Source: Ryuthela nishihirai (taxonomy: Eukaryota > Arthropoda > Arachnida > Araneae > Heptathelidae). From it: a stretch of 64,000 nucleotides of DNA. Both the position numbers and the translations under genes were made by a program. Of this stretch, positions 36,390-47,267 are shown piece by piece. How positions within the stretch are numbered: position 1 is the first letter of the stretch; each line of letters begins with the position of its first letter. The stretch spans positions 86,318,334-86,382,333 of the forward strand of contig JAWZYU010000007.1 in NCBI GenBank assembly GCA_038380435.1. The letters are read 5' to 3'. The notes beneath the pieces are model-generated. The model was not told the DNA's origin, searched no databases, and saw only the letters and a list, made by a program, of their open reading frames with translations.

Positions 36390-37047
36390 TGTGAAGTTCT
36401 CGCAACGATATTTACTATCCTCCGAGCACTCAACATTTGCTAAAATTGTCCCTTAATGGGACGCCACCTCGTACCCAACTCTCACAACACAGACCCCGCT
36501 GATGACACCAATGTAGACAGGCTCCTTCTCTACCTGTCTGGGCTGGTGTTTTTTCTGACTGTGTGTGTGAGAGTATTTGCAGAAGGATACCTATCCTTAT
36601 TTTGTCAAGATGATCTTCCTAGGTGGCCGAAATACACAAACTCAGGTGTCTTTTCATGTATACATTTATTTATACAACTTACACCTTATAATATATACAA
36701 ACAGTGACTGCGACCCAGTACAGTCACTCGCTGAACACAACACAGACTACCAGGAGCCTCAGCAGTCTTACCACTAGATAAAGAACAAAAGGCTTAGTCG
36801 AGACATGTCGAAGGTCACGTTGTCAGCACGCAAGTCCCATTTCGAAAGCCCCGACCAGATGAGGTCACGTGATGTTTCTTCGGGGACGTTAGGGTGTCTC
36901 AGTGCCCCGTCGACTCTCTTCGCCTTCTTCGCCCAGCTGCCCAAGCTGCATCAGCTGCTGGCGCTCTGTTGCTAGGCAGAAAGTCCCTGCCGCCAAAATG
37001 GCGATTCTGGCTCTCACTCTTTCAGCCCTAGCTGCCGAGTTCTTACA
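36390..37047 (-). mobile_element. LTR-like stretch of the Gypsy remnant
   Basis: On the minus strand this starts TGTAAGAACTCGGCAGC and ends near GAGAACTTCACA, a TG...CA arrangement of ~658 bp beside the gag remnant. There is no second LTR in the window and the following bases (TCGGGTGCGG) are not a standard TGG primer-binding site, so borders are tentative. It contains no coding sequence. Confidence 0.35.
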
Positions 37048-37514
37048 CCTACATTCATCCCCACTTTCATCCCAGCGGATTCATATTGTTTACAAACATA
37101 TAAAATGGCAGCTTTTCGATCTACCTTTTATCTAGCACTGAAATGCATTTCTAAGCCAGAAACCCTATAAGAAGAGATCGACTACATTTTTCATACAGGA
37201 AGAGAAGGAGGATACACCAATAGAACTATTTATAAAATCTACAGGATCACCAGAAATAAAATAGAAAATCCGAACGTACAAGCAGAACCCAAGACAGAAT
37301 AAAATTCACAACAGCAGTGAAATATTCACAAAATTTGTTCTTCCTCATAAGAAACCTTGGCACGAAATCCCAGATAAACATTCCCTGCAGATCTCAACCA
37401 AACATATTAAAAATAATAAAATCAGTTGGAGATCCTATACTACATATAGAAAGCAGCAGTATTTATGACATCCCTTTGAAACCGCTTTCAGGAAATCAAA
37501 CTCCGACCTTATAT

Positions 37515-37552
37515 ATTGGATGTACAATTCGTACCATAAAACAAAGGATCTA
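37515..37552. repeat. 38 bp target duplication, left copy
   Basis: ATTGGATGTACAATTCGTAC continues to AAAGGATCTA, and is identical to 37771-37808. The two copies flank the SINE exactly. Confidence 0.9.
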
Positions 37553-37770
37553 AATAAAAAAAAATAAAAAAATAAATACCTCCTCATGCAGCTGCTTGCC
37601 ACAGAGGTCTGACAGGAGCCTTTCAGTTTATATGCCATAGTAGAAGATCTGAGAGGGTGGCAGGACCTCAGCAGAAAAACGACACATACATCCATGCCTT
37701 ACCCGAGGCTCGAACCCAGGTCCCTTAGATCAGTAGCCAAGTGCGCTAACCACTCGGCCATGGGACGGCT
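37553..37770 (-). mobile_element. SINE, tRNA-Ser/Leu-like head, full copy
   Basis: On the minus strand it starts GCCGTCCCATGGCCGAGTGG (A box TGGCCGAGTGGT), with TTAGCGCACTTGGC, then CTGGGTTCGAGCCTCGGG (B box), the body CTGCTGAGGTCCTGCCA, and ends in GGTATTTATTTTTTTATTTT. The 38 bp target duplication proves insertion into the GIY-YIG ORF. A partial relative sits at 31418-31576. Confidence 0.92.
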
Positions 37771-37808
37771 ATTGGATGTACAATTCGTACCATAAAACAA
37801 AGGATCTA
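37771..37808. repeat. 38 bp target duplication, right copy
   Basis: Same sequence as 37515-37552. Its length is well above the 7-20 bp usual for LINE-driven SINE insertions. Confidence 0.9.
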
Positions 37809-38457
37809 CGAATACAAATTAGATTTACGAAATCAAAAACCCAGCACAGAACTATCGAAACTAACTCTAGAAGGAAAGGTCGAACAGCTTTTCGATCAAA
37901 CATACTTAATAGCCACCCCCGCAAATAAAGGACAAACCCTAACTAGGGAAAGCATAGAAATTTACCAGAATCGAGGAATTGTCTGTAATATAGATGCACT
38001 CTTACTTCCAGTAGCATAACGGCTGATTCTGCAAGAAGCAGAGAACCGCGACACAACGAAATAGCCCTACCCAACACATCAACAAACAGATCGCATGGCA
38101 GTTCGAAGACATGTGGCGCGCATGCGTAATAAAGACTACCAAGGCACAACAATAGTGGTGTGAGTGAACAGTGATCTCTTCGTATAAGGACAATTCCTAT
38201 AATTTTGTGGCCGACTAAGGAAAATCCAAAATATTCAAGTAAGAACTATTTATATTATGAAATAAAGCGCGGAAAACAATGAGGCAACCATAGCTAACAA
38301 GAAACAGATGCCGGAAGGAAGTTACAGCAGCGTGACCGCCGACTCAATGATAATGAGCGGCAGCTGCAGATGGACACCCCAAGCATTACCCTACACTCAG
38401 TAGGCCAAGGTGAAATTAAATATCTGGACAATATCCCAAAAGAAACTCCATTTTATT

Positions 38458-38600
38458 ATGGATATTGAAAAAGCTTTAAGACTAAGACTCAAAACAGTTA
38501 CATACATGTGCTATGATTACATACATGTGCCATTTGTTACGGATATTGAAAAAGCTTTAAGACCAAGAACTCAAAACTGTTACATACAAGTGCTATGATG
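38458..38600. repeat. Tandem duplication of ~70 bp
   Basis: GGATATTGAAAAAGCTTTAA plus AACTCAAAAC and TTACATACA-GTGCTATGAT occurs at about 38459-38519 and again at 38540-38599. AT-rich, noncoding. Confidence 0.7.
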
Positions 38601-38822
38601 TGTAATAAGACCCCAAATTTCTTGTTGTTATTATAGGATCAAAAAAAAAAATAGTTAACGTGTTTAATAGCCTAAGATATGTCTCTGAGGATGTGTAGCT
38701 GCAATAGAGCCGCACGAAAGCGCTCATACAATATGGCATAAATTGCCTAATACCTAGCCGCCTAAATTAACATCGTCATTTAAAACAGAGCAATAATTTC
38801 ATCTTCTTGCATATGACTCTCC

Positions 38823-39012
38823 CCCACAGTCCACGACTTAACGTCCCATCCAACGGACGACGACGTTTCGAATCCCATCGGTGTCCCCTATTGACCAAGG
38901 ACACGGCGGAGAATTTTGCGGAGATAAATTTCGACGCTGGCCGAGATGGAACTCAAACATGAGAACTGCAGATTATGAGCCTCGCGCGCTACCTACTGAG
39001 CTACCCCCGTCC
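38823..39012 (-). mobile_element. SINE fragment, tRNA-Thr-like family (head half)
   Basis: It covers the tRNA-like head (reverse complement of CGCGCGCTACCTACTGAGCTA) through the GACTTAACGTCCCATCC block of the family. The 3' half is missing and it is more diverged than the copy at 35427-35812. Confidence 0.8.
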
Positions 39013-39424
39013 TAGAAATAAATGGAGAGAGGAGTATTTATTAGTTATTTTATGTGCTCGAAATCCGGAATAACATTTTAAAATGCGCTAATCTTGGAGA
39101 ATTCTTTACTCAGCCGATGTCCTTCGAATTGGATCAAATGCGTACGTCGTATAAAAACATTAATAGGATCAATTGGCATTTGCAATGTCTCAGCTCTACT
39201 TGCATCTTAACTTGTAAGGCTTAATACGACTTCTTTGTTGCAAAACAGAAAAATCGATACGAGACGATCCTCAGTTATCTTTACTAAAGTTATCTCTTTT
39301 TGTCAAGCAACTCATTACCTTGTAGGGAACAGAATCCAGTGGCTTATTATGAGTTATGTGAAGTATCATTCACACAAGGAGAGAGGTTTTTTACTTATAG
39401 GAGAAATATGAGGAAAAGAGACAC

Positions 39425-39545
39425 TGATGAGTTTGAAAATGCCACCATTCGTCGGATAGGACGTTAAGCCGTGGCCCCAAGCGCAAAGTAGCCATACCCT
39501 GTGCTCGTTAAAGCTATCTAGCGCGACCCGGACGGGGGAAGTGAG
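39425..39545 (+). mobile_element. SINE fragment, tRNA-Thr-like family (middle part)
   Basis: It contains the family blocks GTCGGATAGGACGTTAAGCC, CATACCCTGTGCTCGTTAAAG and GACGGGGGAAG in plus orientation. Both ends are lost. Confidence 0.65.
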
Positions 39546-39980
39546 AAATGGAACCAGAAAGAAGTAAAGAGGTGGGGACAAAAGGCTAGACACACAATGC
39601 AGTATAATATTTTATCCTCCGTTTTAGAGGTTTAAAAAGTTTTGAAAATTGTGTGCAATATGCACCAGTTTAATAATTTTTTGCCTCCATTAGTCTTGGT
39701 AGTTAGTGTTGGGTAGGGCTATTTCGTTGTGTCGCGGTCAAGTAAAACAACTGAATCAGATGACTTTGCACGAGATTTCATGAATGCTCTCTGAATGATA
39801 ACTGGAAGACAGGAGGGCACAAATATCATCAGAGGAAATATCGCCTCTGAGATGTTGAATTACTTAATATCTTTAGCAGAAGGATTGCCAGTTGTGATAA
39901 AGGAAAGCACAGATATCATCGGCATAAGTTTTTCTAACTGAGAGATAAGAGATTAAATATATGAGTAGAAAGATGCAAAG

Positions 39981-40292
39981 TGAGAGGCAGGAAACAAATA
40001 TTCCTACGAAAATTATGAATTGAGAAGTAGGAGAATAAATATCAGCACAAAATCTGTGAATTAAGAAGTAGGAAAGCAAATATCAGCACAAAAACTGTGT
40101 GAATTGGGAAGTAAGAAAACAATTATCAGCACAAAAACTGTGAATTGGAAAGTAAGAAAACAAATATCAGCACAAAAACTGTGAATTGAGAATTAAGAAA
40201 ACAAATATCAGCACAAAAAATTTGAATTGAGAAGTAGGAAAACAAATATCAGTAGAAGGATTATCAACTGGGAAGTAGGAAAACAAATATTT
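39981..40292. repeat. ~41 bp minisatellite
   Basis: About seven degenerate units of GTGAATTGAGAAGTAGGAAA followed by ACAAATATCAGCACAAAAACT. Central units (40058-40240) are the most alike; the flanking units are worn. Confidence 0.85.
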
Positions 40293-40329
40293 AAAGGATC
40301 TTTTATACTTACAAGAAGTTCATTTTTGT

Positions 40330-41770
40330 CTTTTATGTGCTGAGGTATCTTCCTTCTGCAAGAACCAACAGTAGTCGCCCATTATTGCTGTGTTCCACCT
40401 GCATGGTATCTCTCCTCAATGGTTCGGATATCCTGCTGAAATCCTTCCCCTTGCTCATCACTGACAGCTCCTAAGTTCTTGGGAAATAAGTCGAGATGCG
40501 AGTGCAAGAAATGGATCTTTAAAGACATTCGCTGATGATAGTTTTTCTCTTTGTGATTCTCCAGAAAACTCTGGACCACAGACGTAAAGGATTTACATGC
40601 AGCGCGCTCCTTCATATTCAGTTTTTCTTCGAAGACAGTATCATTCAGTAGCTTCCTGATGTGAGGACCAACAAAGATCCCTTCTTTGAGTTCGGCATCA
40701 GTTTGATGTGTAGTGGTGGGAGCAGAACATCAGAAGAGTCAACTAGAGGCTTTACTTCTCATTACTCTTTCCAGGAATAAAAACATCTGTTTTGGGCCAA
40801 TTTTTTGTTTTGTAGTGTTCCTTTCTGGCCCTACTGTCCCACAAACACAGAAAACAGCAAAATTTTGTGAAGCCTCGTTGGAGCTCGAGCAAGAGAGATA
40901 TGACTTTTAGGTCACAACATATCGTTCATTTAAACTGGTCATATTTTATAGCAGTGTATTTTTTTCCATGCTTTCATAAGTTTCTTTCATTCCCACAGCG
41001 TGTGTCACTGGAATGGAAGGTTTTTGGTTTCCTTTATGCAAAGTGATAGCTGTTAAGCTGAATTTTGACGAATCTATAAATAGATGCAATTCCTTAGGGT
41101 CGTGAATTATTCCAATTTCTTCCATCAGCTCTGAAATATCTGTGCAGAAGCAAACCATCTTGCAACTCGTAATAAGCAGATAAAGCCAAATTTCTCTTTC
41201 TGAACAGAGAAACTCTGGTACCCTTGGCCAGAAGATTCCACTCTTGAAGTGTTGAACCTAAAACCTCAGCTTGTTGTTTGGAGAGTCCTAAGGTCTCGAA
41301 CAAGATCATTTAGTTCATTTTGCTGAATCAGATGAGACTCCTCTAACGTTTTAGGGTCTGGATCTGTATGTGCCTTAAAGTCTTCCTCTGATGAATGCGA
41401 ATCTATTTCCTCCCAGTTAGTTGAAGGTGTTGGTATAGGAAGATCTTCTCCATGAGGAACTGGTCTTATGGCTGAAGGCACACTTTGTATGTTGCATTTT
41501 GTTTCTATTGTTTTTTGAAAAGCCCGGCATTTTAGTTAAACAAAAATAGCAATCATGCAAATGATTAGTTGGCTCACGCCAAACCATTGTAGCTGGAAAG
41601 GGTATGGATTTTATCTTACCTTTCAACCATTCACTCAGGACAACAAAGCACGAAATTCAAGACACATGTGGAGCCCATGTTTTGTCCTGATCTCCAACAT
41701 GACATCCAAAATACAATTTATAGGCTTTCTTCACAATCTTTGTCAAAGAACGACCCTGGGATTTTAAAAT
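40330..41770 (-). pseudogene. MVWREP-family element, copy 2 (broken)
   Basis: Read from right to left: ATMVWREPTNHLHDCYFC, FSKNNRNKMQ, then after a frameshift SAIRPVPHGEDLPIPTP, an acidic stretch, QNELNDLVRDL, then LGLSKQQAEVLGSTLQEWN, TDISELMEEIGIIHDPKELHLF, IPVTHAVGMKETYESMEK, then a deletion, ELKEGIFVGPHIRKLL, MSLKIHFLHSHLDLFPKNLG and FQQDIRTIEERYHAG. The motif order matches copy 3, with several frameshifts and the loss of the middle block (KYCCFLCEW region). It ends near 40330. An unrelated-looking stretch lies at 41800-42060. Confidence 0.85.
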
Positions 41771-42496
41771 ATAATATTCGCACACTTAGCGAAACTTATC
41801 TGACACATGAACATATCTGCGACGCTGCCTTTATGCCATTTAAATGCAAAATTCACTCTTCAATGTACAGCACGTGTTCCTCCTACAATGTAAACAACAG
41901 GAATGGCGGTCTTACTTTAGGTTACTGTTACATGTTTTCTCCCACTTGGCAATCAGTGTTGCCATCCACAAAAAGTAAAATATCTAGTATCCTCCCAGTT
42001 GCTTGGAGATATTGGTATAGGAAGATCTTAGTAGGAGTCAAAATGACGAATAACATAGAAACGTGATGTGCTAACCATTTTCTAAGGCAAGATTTAAAAT
42101 CAGCACTTGAAAAATAGTTAAAGGCAGCTACAATTGTTCATGTTATAAATACTTTGTAAACCAGTGTAATTAGTTGTGTGTGTTCTGAAGTTTTTGGTAA
42201 TATTTATTAACCCATTTACTTAATAGGAATATTGCAGTGTTCTTTTGTATCCAAATTTGTCTACGAAGTTGATCAGATTCAAGATTATACAGGTTGTTTT
42301 TTCTTAAACAATTATGACGAAAAATAGCCTACCATTTTGTAATGTTATTAAACGTACAAGAAAAATTTGTCTTTTGAGAAAAATGAATTGTTAAAATCAA
42401 TGATTTCAATATTTGTTAAAGCACAAATTATTTTTTAAACAAATGAAATAAGATGAAAGAATTTTTCTTAAAACAATTTGTATTCATTGTTTGCAG

Positions 42497-42569
42497 GTGG
42501 CTTTAAGTTTCATAGAAGTTGCAGAAGAAAATTGGTCGATTATTGCAGTGACAGACAATAAACCAGCTT
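42497..42569 (+). CDS. OCA2: OCA2 / P-protein-like, exon B (start of lumenal loop)
   Basis: This 73 bp exon lies between a TTTGCAG acceptor and a GTATCC donor, phase 0 in and phase 1 out. It encodes VALSFIEVAEENWSIIAVTD and five further residues. It directly follows the first membrane helix. The NWS is an N-glycosylation sequon, as expected for the P-protein lumenal loop, and W-x-I-I-A-V resembles the W-x-L-L-A-L of the vertebrate protein. The GT donor is non-consensus at +3 to +5 (GTATCC), so the 3' border is the least certain of the set; phase with exon C supports it. Confidence 0.62.
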
Positions 42570-42653
42570 GTATCCTTCATCATGTCTTCAAGAGAGATTA
42601 TCATTAATTCCTCTATTATTTGCACTAGTCCTATATAATTTGTACTAGTATAT

Positions 42654-43610
42654 TTAATAATTATGTATTTGTAGGTTTATAACAACCAAAACATTGTGAC
42701 CATCTGTGTAATATGATGTTGGTCCTCCACGTGTCGTCAAAACAGCTCTTACCCGGCGAGGCAAGGAAGCGACAAGATTTCTAAAGGTGTCTTGTGGTAT
42801 CTGGTACCACCACGTTACCAGCAGATCCTTTAACTCTTGTAAGTTACGTTGTTGAACAGCCGCAGATCGGATATGGTGTTCCATCACAAACCACAGATGC
42901 TCGATTGGATTGATGTCGGGAATTTGGAGGCCAGGGCAATACCTGGAAGTCTTCCTCATGTTTCACGAACCATTCGTTAACAATCCGTTGTAGTGTGGCA
43001 TGGCGCATTATCCTGCTGAAAGAAGGCACTACTAGAGGAATATACCGTTGCCATGAAAGAATGTACCTAGTCTGGAATGATGTTTAGGTAGGTGGTAGAC
43101 ATCATAATTTCCAGCACATGAATGACTGAACCCAGAGTTTCCCAACAGAACATTGCCCAAGGCATTACACTTCTTCCACCAGCTTGTTTACATCCCACGG
43201 TGCATCCTGGTGCCAACACTTCCTCAGGTAAATGATGCACATGCATGACACCGTCCACATGCTGCAACAGAAAACGAGAATCATCGGACCAGACGACCCT
43301 CCTCCAATCATCCAAGGTCCAGTTTGATGCTCGCGTGCCCATTGTAGCCGCTTTTGACCGAGATTAGCATGAACCGAGATTAGCATGGGCACTTGGGGCG
43401 GCCTGCGTCTACACAGCCCCATTTTCTGCAGGGGTCTATGTACTGTGTGTTGTGACACATTACTGCAGTCACCAGCATTCAAATTATGGGCGAGTTGCGC
43501 CACAGTATCCATTCTGTTGGCTTGTACCATACGGGATAGACTTCACTCACCTCTAGCATCGATCAGCCGTGATCGACCCACACCTTGTTGATGGATAACA
43601 CAATCGAATA
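42654..43610 (-). pseudogene. Tc1-like transposase, broken
   Basis: On the minus strand: MVQANRMDTVAQLAHNLNAG (helix-turn-helix region), TVHRPLQKMGLCRRRPP, then ASNWTLDDWRRVVWSDDSRF (first catalytic Asp), VMPWAMFCWETLG, FSRIMRHAT, and LQIPDINPIEHLWFVMEHHI, which holds the third-position acidic region of the DDE/D triad. The frame changes at least four times, including a short tandem duplication of CCGAGATTAGCATG at 43359-43391. It is inactive. Full length would be about 340 residues. Confidence 0.9.
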
Positions 43611-43671
43611 TCTACCAGGCGGGCGGTAAACAACAGTCTTTTACAGTTTTCATTACGAGCCTATCGTCCGG

Positions 43672-44110
43672 GACTGAGTTTGCCCCTCACATCTGCCCAC
43701 ATGCAAGCACGTCTTCCGTGGTGTCACCTCAGACAGAACTGGAACAAACAAGGGTGGAGTATCGTGGTGTTTAGTGACGAATCTCGCTTTCGTTTTGGTC
43801 AGCATGACGGTAGACAACGTGTTCGCCATCATCCTGGGGAAAGAAACGCCACCCAGTGCCTGCAACATCGTCACACAGCTCCAGCACCTGGTGTCTTGGT
43901 GTGGGGTGCCATCTTGGTTCAGGTGCTAGCAAGGCCAGCCCATTCGCTGGACCTTTCACTTATTGAACACGTCTGGGACATGAAGGGCCGAGAGCTCCAA
44001 CAACATTCAAGAGGTGCGCCAACCACTGTAGCTGAAATGGAACAGTGACTTCGCGCTATTGGCGTTCTATCCCTTAGGAGGATAGTATAGAGCTGCATGA
44101 TAGCCTTCCT
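43672..44110 (+). pseudogene. Second Tc1-like transposase, opposite strand, internally deleted
   Basis: It runs PLTSAHMQARLPWC, NWNKQGWSIVVFSDESRF (first Asp), FGQHDGRQRVRHHPGE, GVLVWGAI, and then directly SLDLSLIEHVWDMKGRELQ. The second catalytic region (DNARPH-type) normally lying between GAI and the SPDLSPIEHVWD-type motif is missing, about 60 residues. A TGA follows EMEQ. It belongs to a different Tc1 lineage from its minus-strand neighbour. Confidence 0.88.
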
Positions 44111-45015
44111 TGCCGTGTTCATGAATGCATTGCTTCACGGGGTGTTTCAACATCATACTAATTATACCGCTTTGCCGGTAGGTAAAGTGGTAATTTTCCA
44201 TAATTTTTTTGATAATGTAATCAATCGTACATCTCAGTGTATGCTAACAGCTGCCTGCGTTTCAATAAAATGGCATTAATCCTTCCAGATGTTGCAGAAT
44301 TCCAGAATTTCCAGAACTTCCAGAATTTTTTTTCCTGTGGTATATGTATTACCACTAATGTCTCACAACGTCTAATTTCGAACTCAATATACCATTTCCT
44401 TACATGATGGAATAACAGGATATCTAAGTCATACACAATCACAACCTGTCGTTGTATTTCTACCTGCTGGGTCTTCTGTATCTATGAAAACTGAATTATT
44501 TCTCTAATCTCCGGCTTCATATATACTTGCAGTACCTTCGCCATATTGGCGCCGACTCTGTGCCTCACAGCACCGGTGTGTAATCTCCACGTGTGTAACA
44601 ATGATGACTACTGCCATTTACTGACACTATTTGGTACTAACGTGTGGATACGGTGCACCCCTAAATATTTGTTAATTTGGCCGGAAACAAACTGGAAACT
44701 TACTTTCCCACTTACCTTCAGATGGACAGATAGTGTGCTTTGTTATTTAGAAATATATCTGCCACCTCCGATGTTTAAATTCGTACTATTATTTATGGAA
44801 ACCGATAATAATAATGTATGAATTCATTCAGCATTTTAATTCTTATTGATTACTTATTGAGAGCACTTTCATAATAAGTATTTTGCTGTAAAAATCAACC
44901 AGTAAAGAAATTTTGCTGGTTGCTTTTGTTATCTATCGGGTTACGGTGAAGTGTAAAACAATATCTTATAATAGGTAAAACATCATTAGTTTGATTACCT
45001 TAACTGCAACTGTAG

Positions 45016-45164
45016 CCATCAATCTCTCTGATCAAACTGTCTTCTGGGATCCTGTCATCTTCTTGAAGGCGAAAGGGGCTTTCCTGCCGGAAAAATTTGT
45101 GAATTTTAGCGAGAATGTTGTCACTTTCACCATCGTTCGTGTCACTCCTAACGGTACAAACATG
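45016..45164 (+). CDS. OCA2: OCA2 / P-protein-like, exon C (lumenal loop)
   Basis: 149 bp between AACTGTAG and GTAAGA. The first two bases complete the codon split after exon B, and the exon ends in phase 0. It encodes INLSDQTVFWDPVIFLKAKG, a short middle, then NVVTFTIVRVTPNGTNM. Two N-glycosylation sequons (NLS and NGT) are present. The spacing INLS...FLKAKGAFL parallels VNLS...DLAGALV in vertebrate OCA2. An alternative upstream AG at 44989 would keep the frame open but breaks the phase with exon B. Confidence 0.75.
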
Positions 45165-45545
45165 GTAAGATTATATTTTAATTTTCTTCAGTTTTTTTTT
45201 CTATAAGTCAGTGAGATAAATAGAAAAGGTTTGGATGAGAGAAAAGACCGCTCAATTGAATTACTGATTTTTGTAAAGCAGAAAATCAATCCAAATAAAT
45301 GTTTACATATGTATTACTTTCACATCTGTCTAGTTCTGAAATGTTTTCTTTTCCATGTAACATATTGAAACAATACCACAAATTAAAATGACGCTCTATG
45401 ATGTACATCATAGCGGAGTTACAGCAAACGAAACACCAGAATTTCTCTAATTAGGGGCTGATGAGTACACGGATAACCGAATACATGAACGATCCAAAAA
45501 CATAATTTTAAACATTTTTTCAGCTTTTCTCTGCCATTATTTTAG

Positions 45546-45936
45546 TTTGAGTTGGGTTATTTTACCACTGAGCAGCACTTTTTTGCACACCATGGGCTAA
45601 ATGGCAGGGTCACAAGGACCCCGAAGGCTCAGAGAAGGTTGGGGAGGGGACCCACTGGAACAGCTGTTGGGAGACAGATGATAAGCCTGCCGTCAAGGCC
45701 ATTCAGCGTGTTCTTTAACGTGCACAGAGTATGGCTCGTCCGCACACGGGGTCACGGCTTAACGTTTCATCCGACGGACGGAGGCCTTTCCAAGCCCATC
45801 GGTGTCCCTTGCTGACGGTGGACAGGGCGGGGAGTTTTGCGGAGATAAGTTTCAACGCTGACCCAGCTGGAATTCGAACCTGGGAACTGCAGATTACGAG
45901 CCTGGCGCGCTACCGACTGAGCCACCACCGCCCCCC
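45546..45936 (-). mobile_element. SINE, tRNA-Thr-like head, full copy
   Basis: Same structure and length as the copy at 35427-35812. It is flanked by the 9 bp duplication TTATTTTAG (45537-45545 and 45937-45945). The head at the right end reads, reverse-complemented, GGTGGCTCAGTCGGTAGCGC. Confidence 0.92.
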
Positions 45937-47267
45937 TTATTTTAGGAACACCCGTATTAGAGACTTTTACACTCTAATTAAATCAACTGATTATTAGCAC
46001 ATTTTTGAAACGGCCACATCCGTAGTAGTTCAAAACAGTTAACTACTAATGCATTGGTAGGAATTTGATTTATTCTGTTTTTGAAAAAAAATTAAATGTC
46101 ACAAGTTCCTGACTTCATGAGAAGGTCTCATTCGTGTTAGAGATATCATATTTCCTCAATTTGATAAACCACTTATACTAAAATTTTATAGTTCTTTCTT
46201 AGAGAAGTACTGCGAAAGGCACTACGAGCAGATGTTAGAATTTTAAAATTGTTTTTAATTTTAAATGTATTTCAAAATAGAATTATGTAGTAAAGCTAAA
46301 AATAACGAATTACATGTGCGATTATTATTTGTTACAATCATCGAAATATTGGCTTATTGTATTTTACGGAATATAAGAAGTACCCCCATTTCATCAGGGA
46401 ATATTTAGGAACGCACCTAGTTCTAGAAAAAAATTGAGGGGAGATGGGGTATAAGAAACACAATCGTTCTGGAAGAAAAGGGAATTGGGATACAATGCAG
46501 TATAACGTTTCCCCCTCTGTTTACAGGTCTTTAAAAATGCATGAAAGATAAATATGTTTAATGATTTTTTTGCCTCTCTTTATTTTAAAATGCGGAGAGG
46601 CATGCCCCTCACCTAGATCCAGCCCTTTTTTTAGGAATATGTGGTTATTACGAATGTCGTCGTTATTCAGGGGAATATAATAGTCTACGAGAGACCTGCA
46701 ACTTCACATATTGGACGAAGGACGAATTTTTGAGCAATTGTTTTGGAAAAAAAAAACATGCGTCTCACATGCTGTAAAATACGATTATAAAAGAGATTTA
46801 GAAGCGTACAAATTACATGAATATATGTTACAAAATTAATAATTTTTTTGTTCCAAAAATGTGATGTTTATCAACTTTCCCCTCCCACCTCCTTATGCGA
46901 CAGAGTTTTCTGTACTTATATAAGTGCAAATTTTTATTAAATATTATATACAACAGAGTGCATTAACATTCTTTCAAGCAGGCGTGCACAAACGTGGACC
47001 CTTTAAAGAAATTTTATCTTTGCGTGAAAAATTGAAAAATTATAAAACAATTTTTTTCATTTGGGTCTACTAAAGTGAATGGTGGTTCTTAATAAGAGGA
47101 AATGCAAAGATTTGAATAACATCATACAAGTAGCTACAACGTCACTGAAGTTGAATATTTGTCAGCTCATTTCTGTCATCTAGTCCAATCCTTCACATTC
47201 TGCTTCGACAAGCCAACCTCAGTTTTGATGTTAAAGTAAATTTTATATGAAATTTATTTTTTAATTA

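Larger units (their letters stand above)
37178..38019 (+). pseudogene. Penelope-like element C-terminus with GIY-YIG endonuclease, split by a SINE
   Basis: The reading frame runs in from about 37317 to 37552 and contains SIYDIPLKPLSGNQTP then TLYIGCTIRTIKQRI, the GIY and YIG halves with the following R. It is interrupted by a SINE (37553-37770) and resumes after a 38 bp duplication as IYEYKLDLRNQKPS, QTYLIATPANKG, TRESIEIYQNRG, ending at TAA 38017-38019. The conserved Glu is in RESIEI. The upstream part (37178-37316, GYTNRTIYKIYR) is frameshifted. No RT domain remains. GIY-YIG plus this linker is typical of Penelope-like retroelements. Confidence 0.72.
33041..42496 (+). other. OCA2 intron (9.46 kb) filled with transposons
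   Basis: Bounded by the GTAAGC donor and the TTTGCAG acceptor. It contains an MVWREP-family fragment, a LINE, SINEs, a Ty3/Gypsy fragment, a Penelope-like fragment, a minisatellite and a second MVWREP-family copy; these are listed separately. No additional exon consistent with phase 0 to phase 0 was recognised. Confidence 0.65.
42570..45015 (+). other. OCA2 intron (2.45 kb) with two Tc1-like elements
   Basis: It contains back-to-back Tc1-type transposase remnants (42654-43610 minus, 43672-44110 plus). The remainder, 44110-45015, has no feature beyond an imperfect AACTTCCAGAATTTCC-type run at 44290-44330. Confidence 0.55.

Noticed and set aside
36902..37135. 77-codon frame starting MPRRLSS
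   Set aside because: It lies antisense in the LTR-like stretch with no domain; no support as a gene.
44546..44821. 91-codon plus-strand frame upstream of exon C
   Set aside because: No phase-compatible splice sites with exons B or C and no similarity to the P-protein loop.
44989..45015. Earlier acceptor for OCA2 exon C (AG at 44988-44989)
   Set aside because: It would start the exon in a phase that does not match exon B. The AG at 45014-45015 gives matching phase and better alignment at INLS.
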